This document shows, one piece after another, positions 35,341 through 43,093 of a stretch of DNA of 51,080 bases (its first letter is position 1; each line of letters begins with the position of its first letter). This DNA is from Actinotignum timonense. Its GTDB lineage: Bacteria; Actinomycetota; Actinomycetes; Actinomycetales; Actinomycetaceae. The translations under genes and the position numbers were made by a program. Below the pieces are notes generated by a model. It searched no databases and had not been told where the DNA came from. It saw only the letters and a list, made by a program, of their open reading frames with translations. Location of the stretch: the NCBI RefSeq assembly GCF_900155575.1, contig NZ_LT706966.1, positions 1,719,679 through 1,770,758 of the forward strand, written 5' to 3'.

Positions 35341-36326
35341 TGAGGTACGACGAGGTGGTGCTGGTGGACTCTGGTGTTGTGACGCGGGATGGGCTTTCTG
35401 CGCGGGATATTGATGCGCTCGACGCCGCAAAACTGTATTACTCCGGACTCAGCCAGGACGAGGTAGCCCAGCGCATGCACCTGGCCCGTTCCACGATCTC
35501 CAAGTTGCTCAGCCACGCCCGCAAACGCGGCTTTGTTCGCTTTACCGTGAACGACCCGCGCGAAGATGACGCGTTCCTGTGCGCGCGGTTGAGCGAGCGT
35601 TTCAATTTATTGGATGTGCGCCTGGTCAGCCCGCCCAGTTCCGCGCCGGAGGATATGCGCGAAGCCCTCGGGCGCGTGGGTGCGCAAGTGCTCAGTGAAC
35701 AGATTCGCGACGGCGACGCTATCGGCATCTGCCTCTCGCGCACCACCGAAGCGGTCTCCCGCCATATGCCCCGTATCCCGCGCAAAGGCGTGGCGATTAT
35801 TCAGCTGACGTGCTGTATTGGGGCGTGCGTGCGCACCATTGATGAAACGATGGTGATGGAGCGCATCGCCGCCTCCTGCGGTGGGCAGGCCGTGTATTTC
35901 CAGCTCCCGGCGTTTCTTAGCGCCCAGCAACGTGAAGATCCGGATATCAAGGCGCGTTTGCGGGCGACCCGCACCCAGCGGGCCAGCACCCGGGTGGTTC
36001 TCTATACGGTGGGGGATGCCCGCTCGAATCTGGCTTATTTGGCGGGTTTCCGCCTGGATGATGCGGATATGACGCGGCTGCTCACCACCTCGGTTGGTGA
36101 TATCTGTACCCATTTCATTACCGCACAGGGTCGGGTATGCCTCCCGGATCTCAATAATCGAGCCACCGGGATTAGCCTGCCCGAATTGCGCGAGAAGGAA
36201 CAAAAAATCCTGGTGGCCGGCGGGCCGGATAAACTCCAGGCTATTTATGCAGCCCTGGCCAATGGTTATGTGTCGCGCTTGGTTACCGATGTGGGAACCG
36301 CGCGGGCTTTGACGATGATGAGCTAG
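35340..36326 (+). CDS. deoR: SorC/DeoR-type transcriptional regulator of the deoxyribose locus
   Basis: SorC-family regulators couple an N-terminal helix-turn-helix to a sugar-phosphate-binding domain that resembles a sugar isomerase. Here the DNA-binding part is YYSGLSQDEVAQRMHLARSTISKLLSHARKRGFV, cited in parts as LSQDEVAQRMHLARST, and the effector domain carries GDAIGICLSRTTEAV, VGDICTHFI and the C-terminal VAGGPDKLQAIYAAL. It belongs to the same family as Bacillus subtilis DeoR, which senses deoxyribose-5-phosphate and represses dra. The following deoC, permease and kinase genes make that role likely. The ATG at 35340 gives 328 residues; an ATG directly before it is also in frame, and the long upstream frame extension lies in the divergent promoter region. 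Confidence 0.85.
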   Translation: MRYDEVVLVDSGVVTRDGLSARDIDALDAAKLYYSGLSQDEVAQRMHLARSTISKLLSHARKRGFVRFTVNDPREDDAFLCARLSERFNLLDVRLVSPPSSAPEDMREALGRVGAQVLSEQIRDGDAIGICLSRTTEAVSRHMPRIPRKGVAIIQLTCCIGACVRTIDETMVMERIAASCGGQAVYFQLPAFLSAQQREDPDIKARLRATRTQRASTRVVLYTVGDARSNLAYLAGFRLDDADMTRLLTTSVGDICTHFITAQGRVCLPDLNNRATGISLPELREKEQKILVAGGPDKLQAIYAALANGYVSRLVTDVGTARALTMMS

Positions 36327-36343
36327 GCACTCCTCGCGCCCGC

Positions 36344-36357
36344 GGAACATATGTTCC
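36344..36357. promoter_or_regulatory. Palindrome GGAACATATGTTCC downstream of deoR
   Basis: A perfect 14-base palindrome, followed ten bases later by a related half-site GCGAACAT. It lies between deoR and deoC and is a candidate operator for DeoR. Confidence 0.4.
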
Positions 36358-36510
36358 TTTCGCGAACATCGGTGGCAATATCGGCGCGGCGCATTCGCGC
36401 GGCAGTGACTTTTCCGCGCGCTGGCGGGCTTATGGGCACTTCCGGTGCGTGGGGCGGTGAAGGGGCAGCGCGTGGCACTCGGCGGCGCTCTCACCTAGAT
36501 TCACTCGTGA

Positions 36511-36527
36511 ACACCGTAAAACGGTGT
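36511..36527. promoter_or_regulatory. Palindrome ACACCGT-AAA-ACGGTGT upstream of deoC
   Basis: Seven-base perfect arms around AAA. A TATTAG about three bases downstream could be the -10 box of the deoC operon, so a repressor bound here would block transcription. Confidence 0.45.
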
Positions 36528-36622
36528 CGTATTAGTAGCGTGAGGCTGGTAGGGGAGACTACGGTAGTGGAGTTTCCGGCTATCAGCATGAGTCACGGTG
36601 GGAAACATACAAAGGAGTCATG

Positions 36623-37297
36623 ATGCCCGCTCTCGATCATTATTCACGTCCCGCACAGCTCATCGACCACACTCTTTTGCGTGCCGATGCCCGCCGCGCC
36701 GAGATAGAAGAACTGTGCGCCCAGGCCCGCGCCCTGGGAACCGCCTCGGTATGCGTCAATCCGGTGTGGGTGGAGACCTGCGCGAAGCTGCTTTCCGGTA
36801 GCGATGTCAAGGTATGCACGGTTATTGGATTCCCTTTGGGAGCCAGTACCTCCGCAACCAAAGCATTCGAGACGCGCGACGCTATCACGCACGGCGCTAC
36901 CGAAGTCGATATGGTTATCGATCTTGGGGCCGCGCGCGATGGCCGCTGGGAAGATGTGGAAGCTGATATCGCCGCGGTGGTGGGGGCAGCTAAACCGGCC
37001 GCCCTGGTCAAGGTCATTATTGAGATCTGTCTACTCAGCGATGATGAGATCGTGCGTGCCTGCCAGGCCGCCCAGCGGGCCGGCGCGGATTTCGTAAAAA
37101 CTTCGACCGGCTTTTCCTCCGGCGGGGCAACGGAGCACGCCGTCGCCCTCATGCGCGCAACAGTGGGGGAGCAGATGGGAGTGAAGGCGGCCGGAGGGAT
37201 CCGCAGCGCCGCTGATTTCCGCGCCATGGTGGAGGCCGGAGCCACTCGCATCGGCGCTTCCGCGGGAGTCCAGATCCTCGCCGAATTACAGCGCTAA
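36623..37297 (+). CDS. deoC: Deoxyribose-phosphate aldolase
   Basis: Splits 2-deoxyribose-5-phosphate into acetaldehyde and glyceraldehyde-3-phosphate. The Schiff-base lysine is K159 (FVKTSTGF), with K188 (GVKAAGGIR) and D96 (EVDMVID) as the other active-site residues. It has 224 residues from the second of two adjacent ATGs, which is five bases after AAAGGAG; the first ATG at 36620 is only two bases away from that site. It leads the operon with the permease, DUF4432 gene and sugar kinase. Confidence 0.96.
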   Translation: MPALDHYSRPAQLIDHTLLRADARRAEIEELCAQARALGTASVCVNPVWVETCAKLLSGSDVKVCTVIGFPLGASTSATKAFETRDAITHGATEVDMVIDLGAARDGRWEDVEADIAAVVGAAKPAALVKVIIEICLLSDDEIVRACQAAQRAGADFVKTSTGFSSGGATEHAVALMRATVGEQMGVKAAGGIRSAADFRAMVEAGATRIGASAGVQILAELQR

Positions 37298-37444
37298 GCA
37301 AAGGAAGAAGCCCAAGGGCGGCCGTAAGCCCCGGCACAACAACAAACACAACAACAACCGAATATTTCCTCCCGGGAGGTGGGGTGGCAGCGACGCCGCG
37401 GCCCACCACCCGCGGGCGGATATTGACAAAAAGAAGGACTACTC
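37298..37444 (+). other. Leader with CAA-rich tract and a 12-base palindrome before the permease gene
   Basis: At about 37335-37359 the RNA would be an unstructured run of CAACAA/CACAA words. Then come the palindrome CCTCCCGGGAGG (37368-37379) and a GGTGGGGTGG stretch that can pair with CCCACCACC. The ribosome site AAGAAGGAC follows. It may insulate or tune expression of the permease within the operon. Confidence 0.4.
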
Positions 37445-38851
37445 ATGTCACAACAACCGGGCAATGAAGCCCATATGCGGCCCGCAATAACGCCGCAACA
37501 AGAAGAATACGGGGTTCCCAATACCAGCTTCGGCCTCATTAAAGATCCCTCCCTTCAGCTGCGCGACGGTTATCTCAACCGCACCCCGCTGCTCCAATAC
37601 ATTCTTATTTCCATTTGTTTCCCCCTGTGGGGAGCCGCGGCGTCCCTCAATGACGTACTCATTACCCAATTCAAATCAATTTTCGAGCTCTCGGATTTCG
37701 CCTCCGCCTTCGTGCAATCGGCTTTTTACGGCGGGTATTTCCTGCTGGCTATCCCGGCCTCGCGGGTGATCCGGAAGTGGTCGTATAAAAGCGGGATCTT
37801 GGTGGGCCTGAGCTGCTATATCATCGGCTGCACGATGTTTTTCCCGGCCTCCCATATGGCAACCTATTCCGTTTTCCTGGCGGCGCTCTTCGCTATTGCG
37901 ACCGGGCTTTCCTTCCTGGAGACCTCCTGCAATACCTACTCCACCATGATTGGCCCGCGGCGCACCGCTACCCTACGCCTCAATATTTCCCAAACCTTCT
38001 ACCCGCTGGGTTCCATTTTCGGAATTCTGCTCGGTAAATACCTGATTTTCACGGAAGGGGAGGCGCTGCATAAGCAGCTCGATGACCTGAGCGGCCTGGA
38101 GAAAACCCAATTTGCGCAGGAAATGCTCCAGCGCACCTTGCAGCCTTATAGGTTCATTATTCTGGTGCTCGCCGTCGTACTTATTCTGGCGGCGCTCACG
38201 CAATTGCCGTCGTGTAAACCGCTCAACGCCGCGCACCACCAGTCCCGGGCATCCATCGGCGAAACGCTGCGCTATCTTCTCCACAATAAGCGCTTCGGCA
38301 CCGGGATTCTCACCCAATTCCTCTACGTGGGTATGCAAACGGCGGTGTGGTCTTTCACGATTCGCCTCGCCCTCACCCTCGATACCTCCATTAATGAACG
38401 CACCGCGAGTAACTATATGGTGTGGGCTTTCGCGGCGTTCTTTACCGGAAAATTCATCGCTAATATTCTCATGACGAAGCTCAACGAAAACCTGGTGCTC
38501 GTGCTGTATTCCCTGGCCGGGGTGGCGGCCCTCAGCTACGTGGTGCTGGTGCCGAATATGACGGCGGTCTACGCCGCCATCGTGACCTCCGGGCTCTTCG
38601 GGCCGTGCTGGGCCACCATTTATTCGCGTACCCTCGACGCCATCGAGGATAAGCGGCATACGGAAACCGGTGGCGCCGTTATCGTGATGTCCATTATCGG
38701 CGGCGCGGTGATCCCCGTTATTCAAGGGTTAGTCTCGGATAAGACTGGGTCGATGCAAACATCCTTCATCGTGTCGCTGTGCTGCTTCGTGGCGGTGCTC
38801 ATCTACTTCTTCTCTATTTATCGTAAAGATCGCGCGGGCGCTGCGGCATAA
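37445..38851 (+). CDS. deoP: FucP-type sugar:proton symporter, probable deoxyribose permease
   Basis: A 468-residue transporter of the major facilitator superfamily with about twelve hydrophobic segments. It resembles L-fucose permease: FPLWGAAASLNDVLITQFKS (the N-terminal family signature), AFYGGYFLLAIPAS, FLETSCNTYSTMIGP, and ISQTFYPLGSIFGILLGKY. Salmonella DeoP, the deoxyribose permease, is of this type, and the adjacent deoC, DUF4432 and kinase genes make deoxyribose the best guess. L-fucose is the alternative, but no fucose isomerase or aldolase is present. ATG at 37445 follows AAGAAGGACTACTC. Confidence 0.82.
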   Translation: MSQQPGNEAHMRPAITPQQEEYGVPNTSFGLIKDPSLQLRDGYLNRTPLLQYILISICFPLWGAAASLNDVLITQFKSIFELSDFASAFVQSAFYGGYFLLAIPASRVIRKWSYKSGILVGLSCYIIGCTMFFPASHMATYSVFLAALFAIATGLSFLETSCNTYSTMIGPRRTATLRLNISQTFYPLGSIFGILLGKYLIFTEGEALHKQLDDLSGLEKTQFAQEMLQRTLQPYRFIILVLAVVLILAALTQLPSCKPLNAAHHQSRASIGETLRYLLHNKRFGTGILTQFLYVGMQTAVWSFTIRLALTLDTSINERTASNYMVWAFAAFFTGKFIANILMTKLNENLVLVLYSLAGVAALSYVVLVPNMTAVYAAIVTSGLFGPCWATIYSRTLDAIEDKRHTETGGAVIVMSIIGGAVIPVIQGLVSDKTGSMQTSFIVSLCCFVAVLIYFFSIYRKDRAGAAA

Positions 38852-38905
38852 CCGCGCACCATCGTGTTTTTTGAGACGTCACTGTTATGAACAAAGGAGA
38901 TCATT

Positions 38906-40003
38906 ATGACGTTCACTATTAATCTGCGTGAGGACCAGTTCACCGAGGCACCGCGTTGCCTGGCCGAATCCCCCGAGTTTCGCGTGATCGCGCAACGCTA
39001 TCCTTCGGGCGTTGCTGCGCTGACTGTGCATAATTCGCGCGGATATATCGAGGTCCTTCCGTTTATGGGCGGCATCATTTGGGACGCCCAATTCGATGGT
39101 ATCTCGCTGCGTATGAAAAATATGTTCAGCCAGCCGCGCCCCGCCCGCGAGATTTCGGATACGTACGGCTGTTTCGCTTTCCATTCCGGCCTGCTCGCGG
39201 CCGGTTGCCCGAGCCCGGACGATACTCACGTGCTGCACGGGGAGTTTTCTTGTGCCGCGATGGATCGCGCCTGGATTGAGATTGACGGTTGTGGGAACGA
39301 CGGCGCTATTCGGCTCGCCTCCACCTATGAATACGCACGTGGATTTGGCGATCATTACCGTGCCACGCCCACGGTTTCACTGGGCGCCGGGGCTACCGAT
39401 TTCATCATCAGTATGGATGTGGAGAATCTTTCTCCCTGCCAGCCGATGCCGCTCCAGTACATGTGCCATATGAATTATGCTTTCGTGCCAGGCGGCGTCA
39501 TGCGCCAGTCGCTCCCGGCGGGCAGTTTTCAATTGCGCCGCTCGATTCCCGCGCACGTCACGCCCACGCCGGAATGGATCGAGTTGAATAACCGGATTAT
39601 CGCCGGTGACATTGATGCGGATTCCTTGGAAGGTGCGGAGAGCTTCAATCCGGAGATCGTGTACTTCGCCGATGATCTGCCCCGCTACGGGCAGAGCGCG
39701 CGTTTTGAGCTTACTGCCCCTGAGGGACACGCTTTCTTCACAGAATTTTCGACGGCGCAATTCCCCGTGGCGACCCGGTGGATCCTCTGGACTTTAGACC
39801 AGCAGGTGGCTGCTTTTGTTCTTCCGGGAACCAGCCGGCCCGAAGGTTTCTTGGCCGCGAAGGAGGCCGGCACTCTTATTTGGGTGGAACCTGGCGGAAC
39901 CCGGAGTTTCCGGGTCCATACTGGCCTGGTACCGGAAGGGCAGGCCACGGAGCTTTCTCATTCCCGCAGCGCGAAGAACGATACAGCAGAAGAGGCACAC
40001 TAA
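38906..40003 (+). CDS. deoX: DUF4432 family protein (aldose-1-epimerase-like)
   Basis: DUF4432 proteins share the galactose mutarotase-like beta-sandwich fold and are thought to act on sugars, perhaps as mutarotases. The 365-residue sequence has YIEVLPFMGGIIWDAQFDGI, the GLLAAGCPSPDDTHVLHGEF segment with histidines, PLQYMCHMNYAFVPGGV and LIWVEPGGTRSFRV. It resembles DeoX of the Salmonella deoQKPX cluster, whose role is not established. RBS AAAGGAGATC precedes ATG 38906. The stop overlaps the kinase start by one base (TAATG). Confidence 0.8.
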   Translation: MTFTINLREDQFTEAPRCLAESPEFRVIAQRYPSGVAALTVHNSRGYIEVLPFMGGIIWDAQFDGISLRMKNMFSQPRPAREISDTYGCFAFHSGLLAAGCPSPDDTHVLHGEFSCAAMDRAWIEIDGCGNDGAIRLASTYEYARGFGDHYRATPTVSLGAGATDFIISMDVENLSPCQPMPLQYMCHMNYAFVPGGVMRQSLPAGSFQLRRSIPAHVTPTPEWIELNNRIIAGDIDADSLEGAESFNPEIVYFADDLPRYGQSARFELTAPEGHAFFTEFSTAQFPVATRWILWTLDQQVAAFVLPGTSRPEGFLAAKEAGTLIWVEPGGTRSFRVHTGLVPEGQATELSHSRSAKNDTAEEAH

Positions 40004-40911
40004 TGGATATCGCAGTAATCGGCTCGAATATGGTCGATCTTATTTCCTATATCAACCGTATGCCGGGAGACGGCGAAACAGTGGAGGCACCCGATTTTGC
40101 ACTCGGCTGCGGTGGGAAGGGAGCCAATCAGGCGGTGGCCGCGGCACGCCTGGGTTCGGCGGTGCGGATGGTGACCCGGGTGGGTAATGACCTCTTTGCC
40201 GATAATACAGTTGCGAATTTTGAGCGCAACGGGATTGATACCACCTATGTGCTGCGTACCGCGGCAACATCTGGAGTGGCTCCTATTTTCGTCAATCCGG
40301 ATTCCCAGAATTCCATCATTATTGTGCAGGGTGCTAATTCCTTGCTAACTCCGGCCGATATTGATGCCGCAGCGGCGGAGATTTCCAGGTGCAAACTGAT
40401 CGTTTTGCAGCTGGAGATTCCCCTGGAAACGGTCTATTACGCTATTGAATTCGGGGTAAAACACGGTATTGATGTGCTTCTCAACCCGGCGCCGGCTCAG
40501 CCGGATCTGCTGCTTTCCCGGGTGCGGGCCTGCACCTATTTCACACCTAATGAAAGTGAGCTCTCGCTACTCACCGGGATGCCGGTAGAAACTATTCCGG
40601 ATGTTCGCAATGCCGCGCATACTTTGCTGGAGGCGGGGATGCGCAACGTTATTGTGACGCTCGGCGGTAGGGGAGTGCTCTGGGTGGCCGATGGCGTGGA
40701 CATGCTGCTGCCGGCAACACCGGTGGAGGCGGTGGATACCACCGGAGCGGGCGATGCCTTTATCGGGTGCTTCTCCCATTATGTGGTGGCCACCGGCGAT
40801 ATCGAGTATTCATTGCGGATGGCCAATCGGTACGCTGCCGATTCGGTAACGAAACGCGGCACCCAAACCTCCTACGCCAGCAAGGAGGAATTCGCTCTCC
40901 TGCACAGCTAG
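40003..40911 (+). CDS. deoK: PfkB sugar kinase, probable deoxyribokinase (ribokinase family)
   Basis: A 302-residue ribokinase-type enzyme: the N-terminal GSNMVDLI and GCGGKGANQAVAAARLG substrate motif, and the C-terminal DTTGAGDAFIGCF with catalytic base D251. It would phosphorylate deoxyribose (or ribose) at C5. Neighbouring deoC, which acts on deoxyribose-5-phosphate, favours deoxyribokinase over ribokinase; sequence alone does not distinguish them. It is coupled to the DUF4432 gene by a one-base overlap and is the last gene before a terminator. Confidence 0.82.
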   Translation: MDIAVIGSNMVDLISYINRMPGDGETVEAPDFALGCGGKGANQAVAAARLGSAVRMVTRVGNDLFADNTVANFERNGIDTTYVLRTAATSGVAPIFVNPDSQNSIIIVQGANSLLTPADIDAAAAEISRCKLIVLQLEIPLETVYYAIEFGVKHGIDVLLNPAPAQPDLLLSRVRACTYFTPNESELSLLTGMPVETIPDVRNAAHTLLEAGMRNVIVTLGGRGVLWVADGVDMLLPATPVEAVDTTGAGDAFIGCFSHYVVATGDIEYSLRMANRYAADSVTKRGTQTSYASKEEFALLHS

Positions 40912-40978
40912 ACGGCGGTAGGGGATGCGGATCCGCACTCTGTTATATCCCCGCGCGCTGAAAGGCGCGTAGAAAGTG

Positions 40979-41013
40979 GCGGCCAGGGGCTCTTTCGGGA
41001 GTTTCCTGGCCGC
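40979..41013 (+). terminator. Terminator after the deoxyribose operon
   Basis: GCGGCCAGG (40979-40987) pairs with CCTGGCCGC (41005-41013), with an inner CTC/GAG stem. It lies about 70 bases after deoK. The TATAGT at 41022-41027 just behind it could be a promoter for the small paralogous genes. Confidence 0.7.
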
Positions 41014-41079
41014 AACTGCGCTATAGTGCCAATAAGAACAATGCCGCATACTGTACCGAGCCGTCCGTGAGGGGAAATA

Positions 41080-41454
41080 ATGGAGCGAGGCTGGCTTTTT
41101 CATCCCGAAGAGAAATATCAATTTCACCACGTATGGGATTATGACAACCAGCATCCTGATGCGTTTTACGAGATCAGTTTTTCTAATGGGGAATGTTATC
41201 GGGCGGTCTACTACACCTCGTTCGAAAGTGATAACGCCGGTGAACTCGACATCGAAATGGACGATCCCCTCTACGACGAGTTCTTTGTCATGGATTTCGA
41301 GATTTTGGAAATTGTCCACGACGGCCCGCGCCGGTATAGCAATTTCCTCGCGGTTGATTACCGGGACTTTCCCGAGAAAATTATCGACATCACGACCAAC
41401 ACCGTGGTTTATCCTCCAAATTCAGCTCAGAATTCGGAGGATAGACATGAGTAA
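41080..41454 (+). CDS. Small acidic protein, first of three tandem paralogues
   Basis: I do not recognise this family. The 124-residue protein is strongly acidic and has no signal peptide or membrane segment, so it is cytoplasmic. All three paralogues share, in order, HPEE near the N-terminus, a beta-rich region YxIxFSxGE, the core ESDNAGELxIEMDxPxYDEFF, IxxIxHDGxRR, DYRDFPxKIIDIT and a C-terminal VxYPP. This copy is the most diverged in the first 100 residues (YSNFLAVDYRDFP). ATG at 41080 follows GAGGGGAAATA. The genes have visibly lower GC than their neighbours. Tandem small acidic paralogues are often immunity proteins, but nothing here proves that. Confidence 0.75.
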   Translation: MERGWLFHPEEKYQFHHVWDYDNQHPDAFYEISFSNGECYRAVYYTSFESDNAGELDIEMDDPLYDEFFVMDFEILEIVHDGPRRYSNFLAVDYRDFPEKIIDITTNTVVYPPNSAQNSEDRHE

Positions 41455-41530
41455 ACCATTCCCTTCAAAGACGGGAGCTCATATTGTTTCTGCCGTGCCA
41501 AGGGAGGAATACCATGCGTCCAAAAATTGA
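41447..41530 (+). CDS. Possible 27-residue leader ORF between paralogues 1 and 2
   Basis: An ATG at 41447 has a strong ribosome site (TTCGGAGGATAGAC) and opens a 27-codon frame that overlaps the end of paralogue 1 and the first 17 bases of paralogue 2. The peptide (starting MSKPFPSKTG) resembles nothing I know. It could pass ribosomes from one gene to the next, or be the scar of a shifted gene end. Coding status is uncertain. Confidence 0.25.
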   Translation: MSKPFPSKTGAHIVSAVPREEYHASKN

Positions 41531-41891
41531 CCATCCCGAAGAACACGTGCAGGCAGGTCATCTGGAGCAATACCACTGGAATCATCAAAATGCGCGCTAC
41601 CACATCGCTTTTTCAGATGGTGAAGAATATATCGGTGTTTTCGATACAGCCTACGAAAGTGACAATGCCGGAGAGCTCGGGATAGAGATGGATAACCCCG
41701 AGTACGATGAGTTCTTCGTTGTTGATATCGAAATCCAAGAGATCTTGCACGATGGTTCCAGACGCCTCAACCAATACCTGTCACTTGATTACCGGGACTT
41801 TCCGGAAAAAATTATCGACATCACGACCAACACCGTGGTTTATCCTCCAAATTCGCTGACTCGGGCAAAGATACCTACTATTCAAAACTGA
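41514..41891 (+). CDS. Small acidic protein, second of three tandem paralogues
   Basis: Member of the same unrecognised family, 125 residues, acidic, no export signal. It shares the ESDNAGELGIEMDNPEYDEFF core and HDGSRRLNQYLSLDYRDFP with paralogue 3, but its last part (EKIIDITTNTVVYPPNS) is the same as paralogue 1. At DNA level bases 41785-41854 match 41354-41423 at 68 of 70 positions, far above the rest of the genes. That mosaic points to gene conversion or a recent partial duplication. ATG at 41514 follows a strong AAGGGAGGAATACC site and the gene starts 59 bases after paralogue 1. Confidence 0.75.
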   Translation: MRPKIDHPEEHVQAGHLEQYHWNHQNARYHIAFSDGEEYIGVFDTAYESDNAGELGIEMDNPEYDEFFVVDIEIQEILHDGSRRLNQYLSLDYRDFPEKIIDITTNTVVYPPNSLTRAKIPTIQN

Positions 41892-41933
41892 GGCTCCCAT
41901 CGCCCCCGCCACACCGAGAAAGGGGAACAATAA

Positions 41934-42299
41934 GTGACCGGCATCACCCATCCAGAGGAACGAGAGCAAGTAGATGTTCTTGAGGCGTACTACTGGGATC
42001 ATCCGGATGTGTACTATCGCATCGTTTTCGCCGATGGTGAGGAATACATAGGAATTTTTTTCGCGGCATTCGAAAGTGATAATGCTGGCGAGCTTGGGAT
42101 TGAGATGGATGATCCCCAATACGATGAATTCTTCATCGTCGCGATTGAGATTGTGAGTATTGTTCACGATGGTCCTAGACGCCTCAACCAATACCTTTCG
42201 CTCGACTACCGGGATTTTCCGCAGAAGATTATCGACATCACGAACGGTGTTGTGCTCTATCCACCTTCGTCTCATTGTCCGAGCAGTACCGCTCAATAA
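41934..42299 (+). CDS. Small acidic protein, third of three tandem paralogues
   Basis: Third copy, 121 residues, of the same family, with the full ordered motif set (HPEE, FADGEEYIGIFF, ESDNAGELGIEMDDPQYDEFF, HDGPRRLNQYLSLDYRDFP, IDIT, LYPPSS). It is closer to paralogue 2 than to paralogue 1 in the central part. GTG at 41934 is preceded by AGAAAGGGGAACAATA. It lies 42 bases after paralogue 2, so the three are probably one transcript ending at the strong terminator at 42301. Function unknown; no toxin, secretion or phage gene is beside it. Confidence 0.75.
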   Translation: MTGITHPEEREQVDVLEAYYWDHPDVYYRIVFADGEEYIGIFFAAFESDNAGELGIEMDDPQYDEFFIVAIEIVSIVHDGPRRLNQYLSLDYRDFPQKIIDITNGVVLYPPSSHCPSSTAQ

Positions 42300-42300
42300 C

Positions 42301-42357
42301 AATCCGCGGGGCCCGGCTACTCGTGACGAGTAGTACCGAACCCCGCGGATTATTTTG
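42301..42357. terminator. Strong bidirectional terminator after the paralogue array
   Basis: AATCCGCGGGG (42301-42311) pairs perfectly with CCCCGCGGATT (42341-42351), and an inner CTACTCG/CGAGTAG stem closes a TGA loop. TATTTT follows on the plus side. It serves the array and, in reverse, the DUF981 gene. Confidence 0.88.
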
Positions 42358-42397
42358 GCGGTAGCGGTGAAAAACTACCGCGCGATGATGAGATTAT

Positions 42398-43087
42398 TTA
42401 GATATAGGAACCGTCCGGTTGCGGGAAGAAGCCCACGTGGCTGTAGAACACCGTGAAGGACAGGAAGATCCACAGCATGCCCACGCCCCAGGTCAGGATG
42501 GCGGCAATACGCGCCACCCACTTGCTATCCGGAACGAAGGGGGAGAGGATCGCCGAAACCCCGGTGCCCACGTACAGGAACATGACCAGCAGCGGCTCGA
42601 TGAGCGATCCGGCCATGAGGCGTGCAACCGGCTCGATTTCCGGGGGACGCCACATACCGAAGTGCATACCCGCGATACCGAAAAGCACCAGCCCGAAGCC
42701 ACCGATAGCAGCCACGTAGAGAAGCGGACGCAGCGTGGCCACCAGATCGAGGGGGCGCACACCCTTATCCGCAAGCTTTTCAGCGCGCAGAATTGCAATA
42801 CCGGCGATGAAGGTCAAAATCCCGTAGAAGGCAGCCGGCTCACCGAAAGTGATGTTATCAACGGAGCAGCAGAAAGCGCCGTCGATCTGGGCCAGCGGCC
42901 AGGTCAGGGTCATATGGATACCGGTAATTCCCAGGAAGGCACCGGTAGCGACGAAAGTCCAGCCCCACCCGGCCAGGGTGCGGTGATTCGGGTTCGCAGC
43001 CACGCGGGCGAAAAGAACCACGAGCACCATAATCGCACCGGCAACGAGCGCCATGGTGGTGTTATAAGTAATACCTTGCATGAGCAT
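42398..43087 (-). CDS. DUF981 family membrane protein
   Basis: A 229-residue protein with six to seven hydrophobic segments. It matches the DUF981 pattern: NTTMALVAGAIMVLVVLFA at the start, TGIHMTLTWPLAQID, NITFGEPAAFYGILTFIAG and the ending VFYSHVGFFP. DUF981 proteins occur in archaea and actinobacteria and have no defined role. ATG at 43087 follows a near-perfect AAAGGAGGTAACGGGCC site. It begins six bases after the stop of the small membrane protein upstream, so the two likely work together in the membrane. Confidence 0.8.
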   Translation of the reverse strand: MLMQGITYNTTMALVAGAIMVLVVLFARVAANPNHRTLAGWGWTFVATGAFLGITGIHMTLTWPLAQIDGAFCCSVDNITFGEPAAFYGILTFIAGIAILRAEKLADKGVRPLDLVATLRPLLYVAAIGGFGLVLFGIAGMHFGMWRPPEIEPVARLMAGSLIEPLLVMFLYVGTGVSAILSPFVPDSKWVARIAAILTWGVGMLWIFLSFTVFYSHVGFFPQPDGSYI

Positions 43088-43093
43088 GGCCCG

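Noticed and set aside
37445-38851. L-fucose utilisation operon
   Set aside because: The permease is FucP-like, but no fucose isomerase, fuculokinase or fuculose aldolase is present, whereas deoC and a ribokinase-type kinase are.
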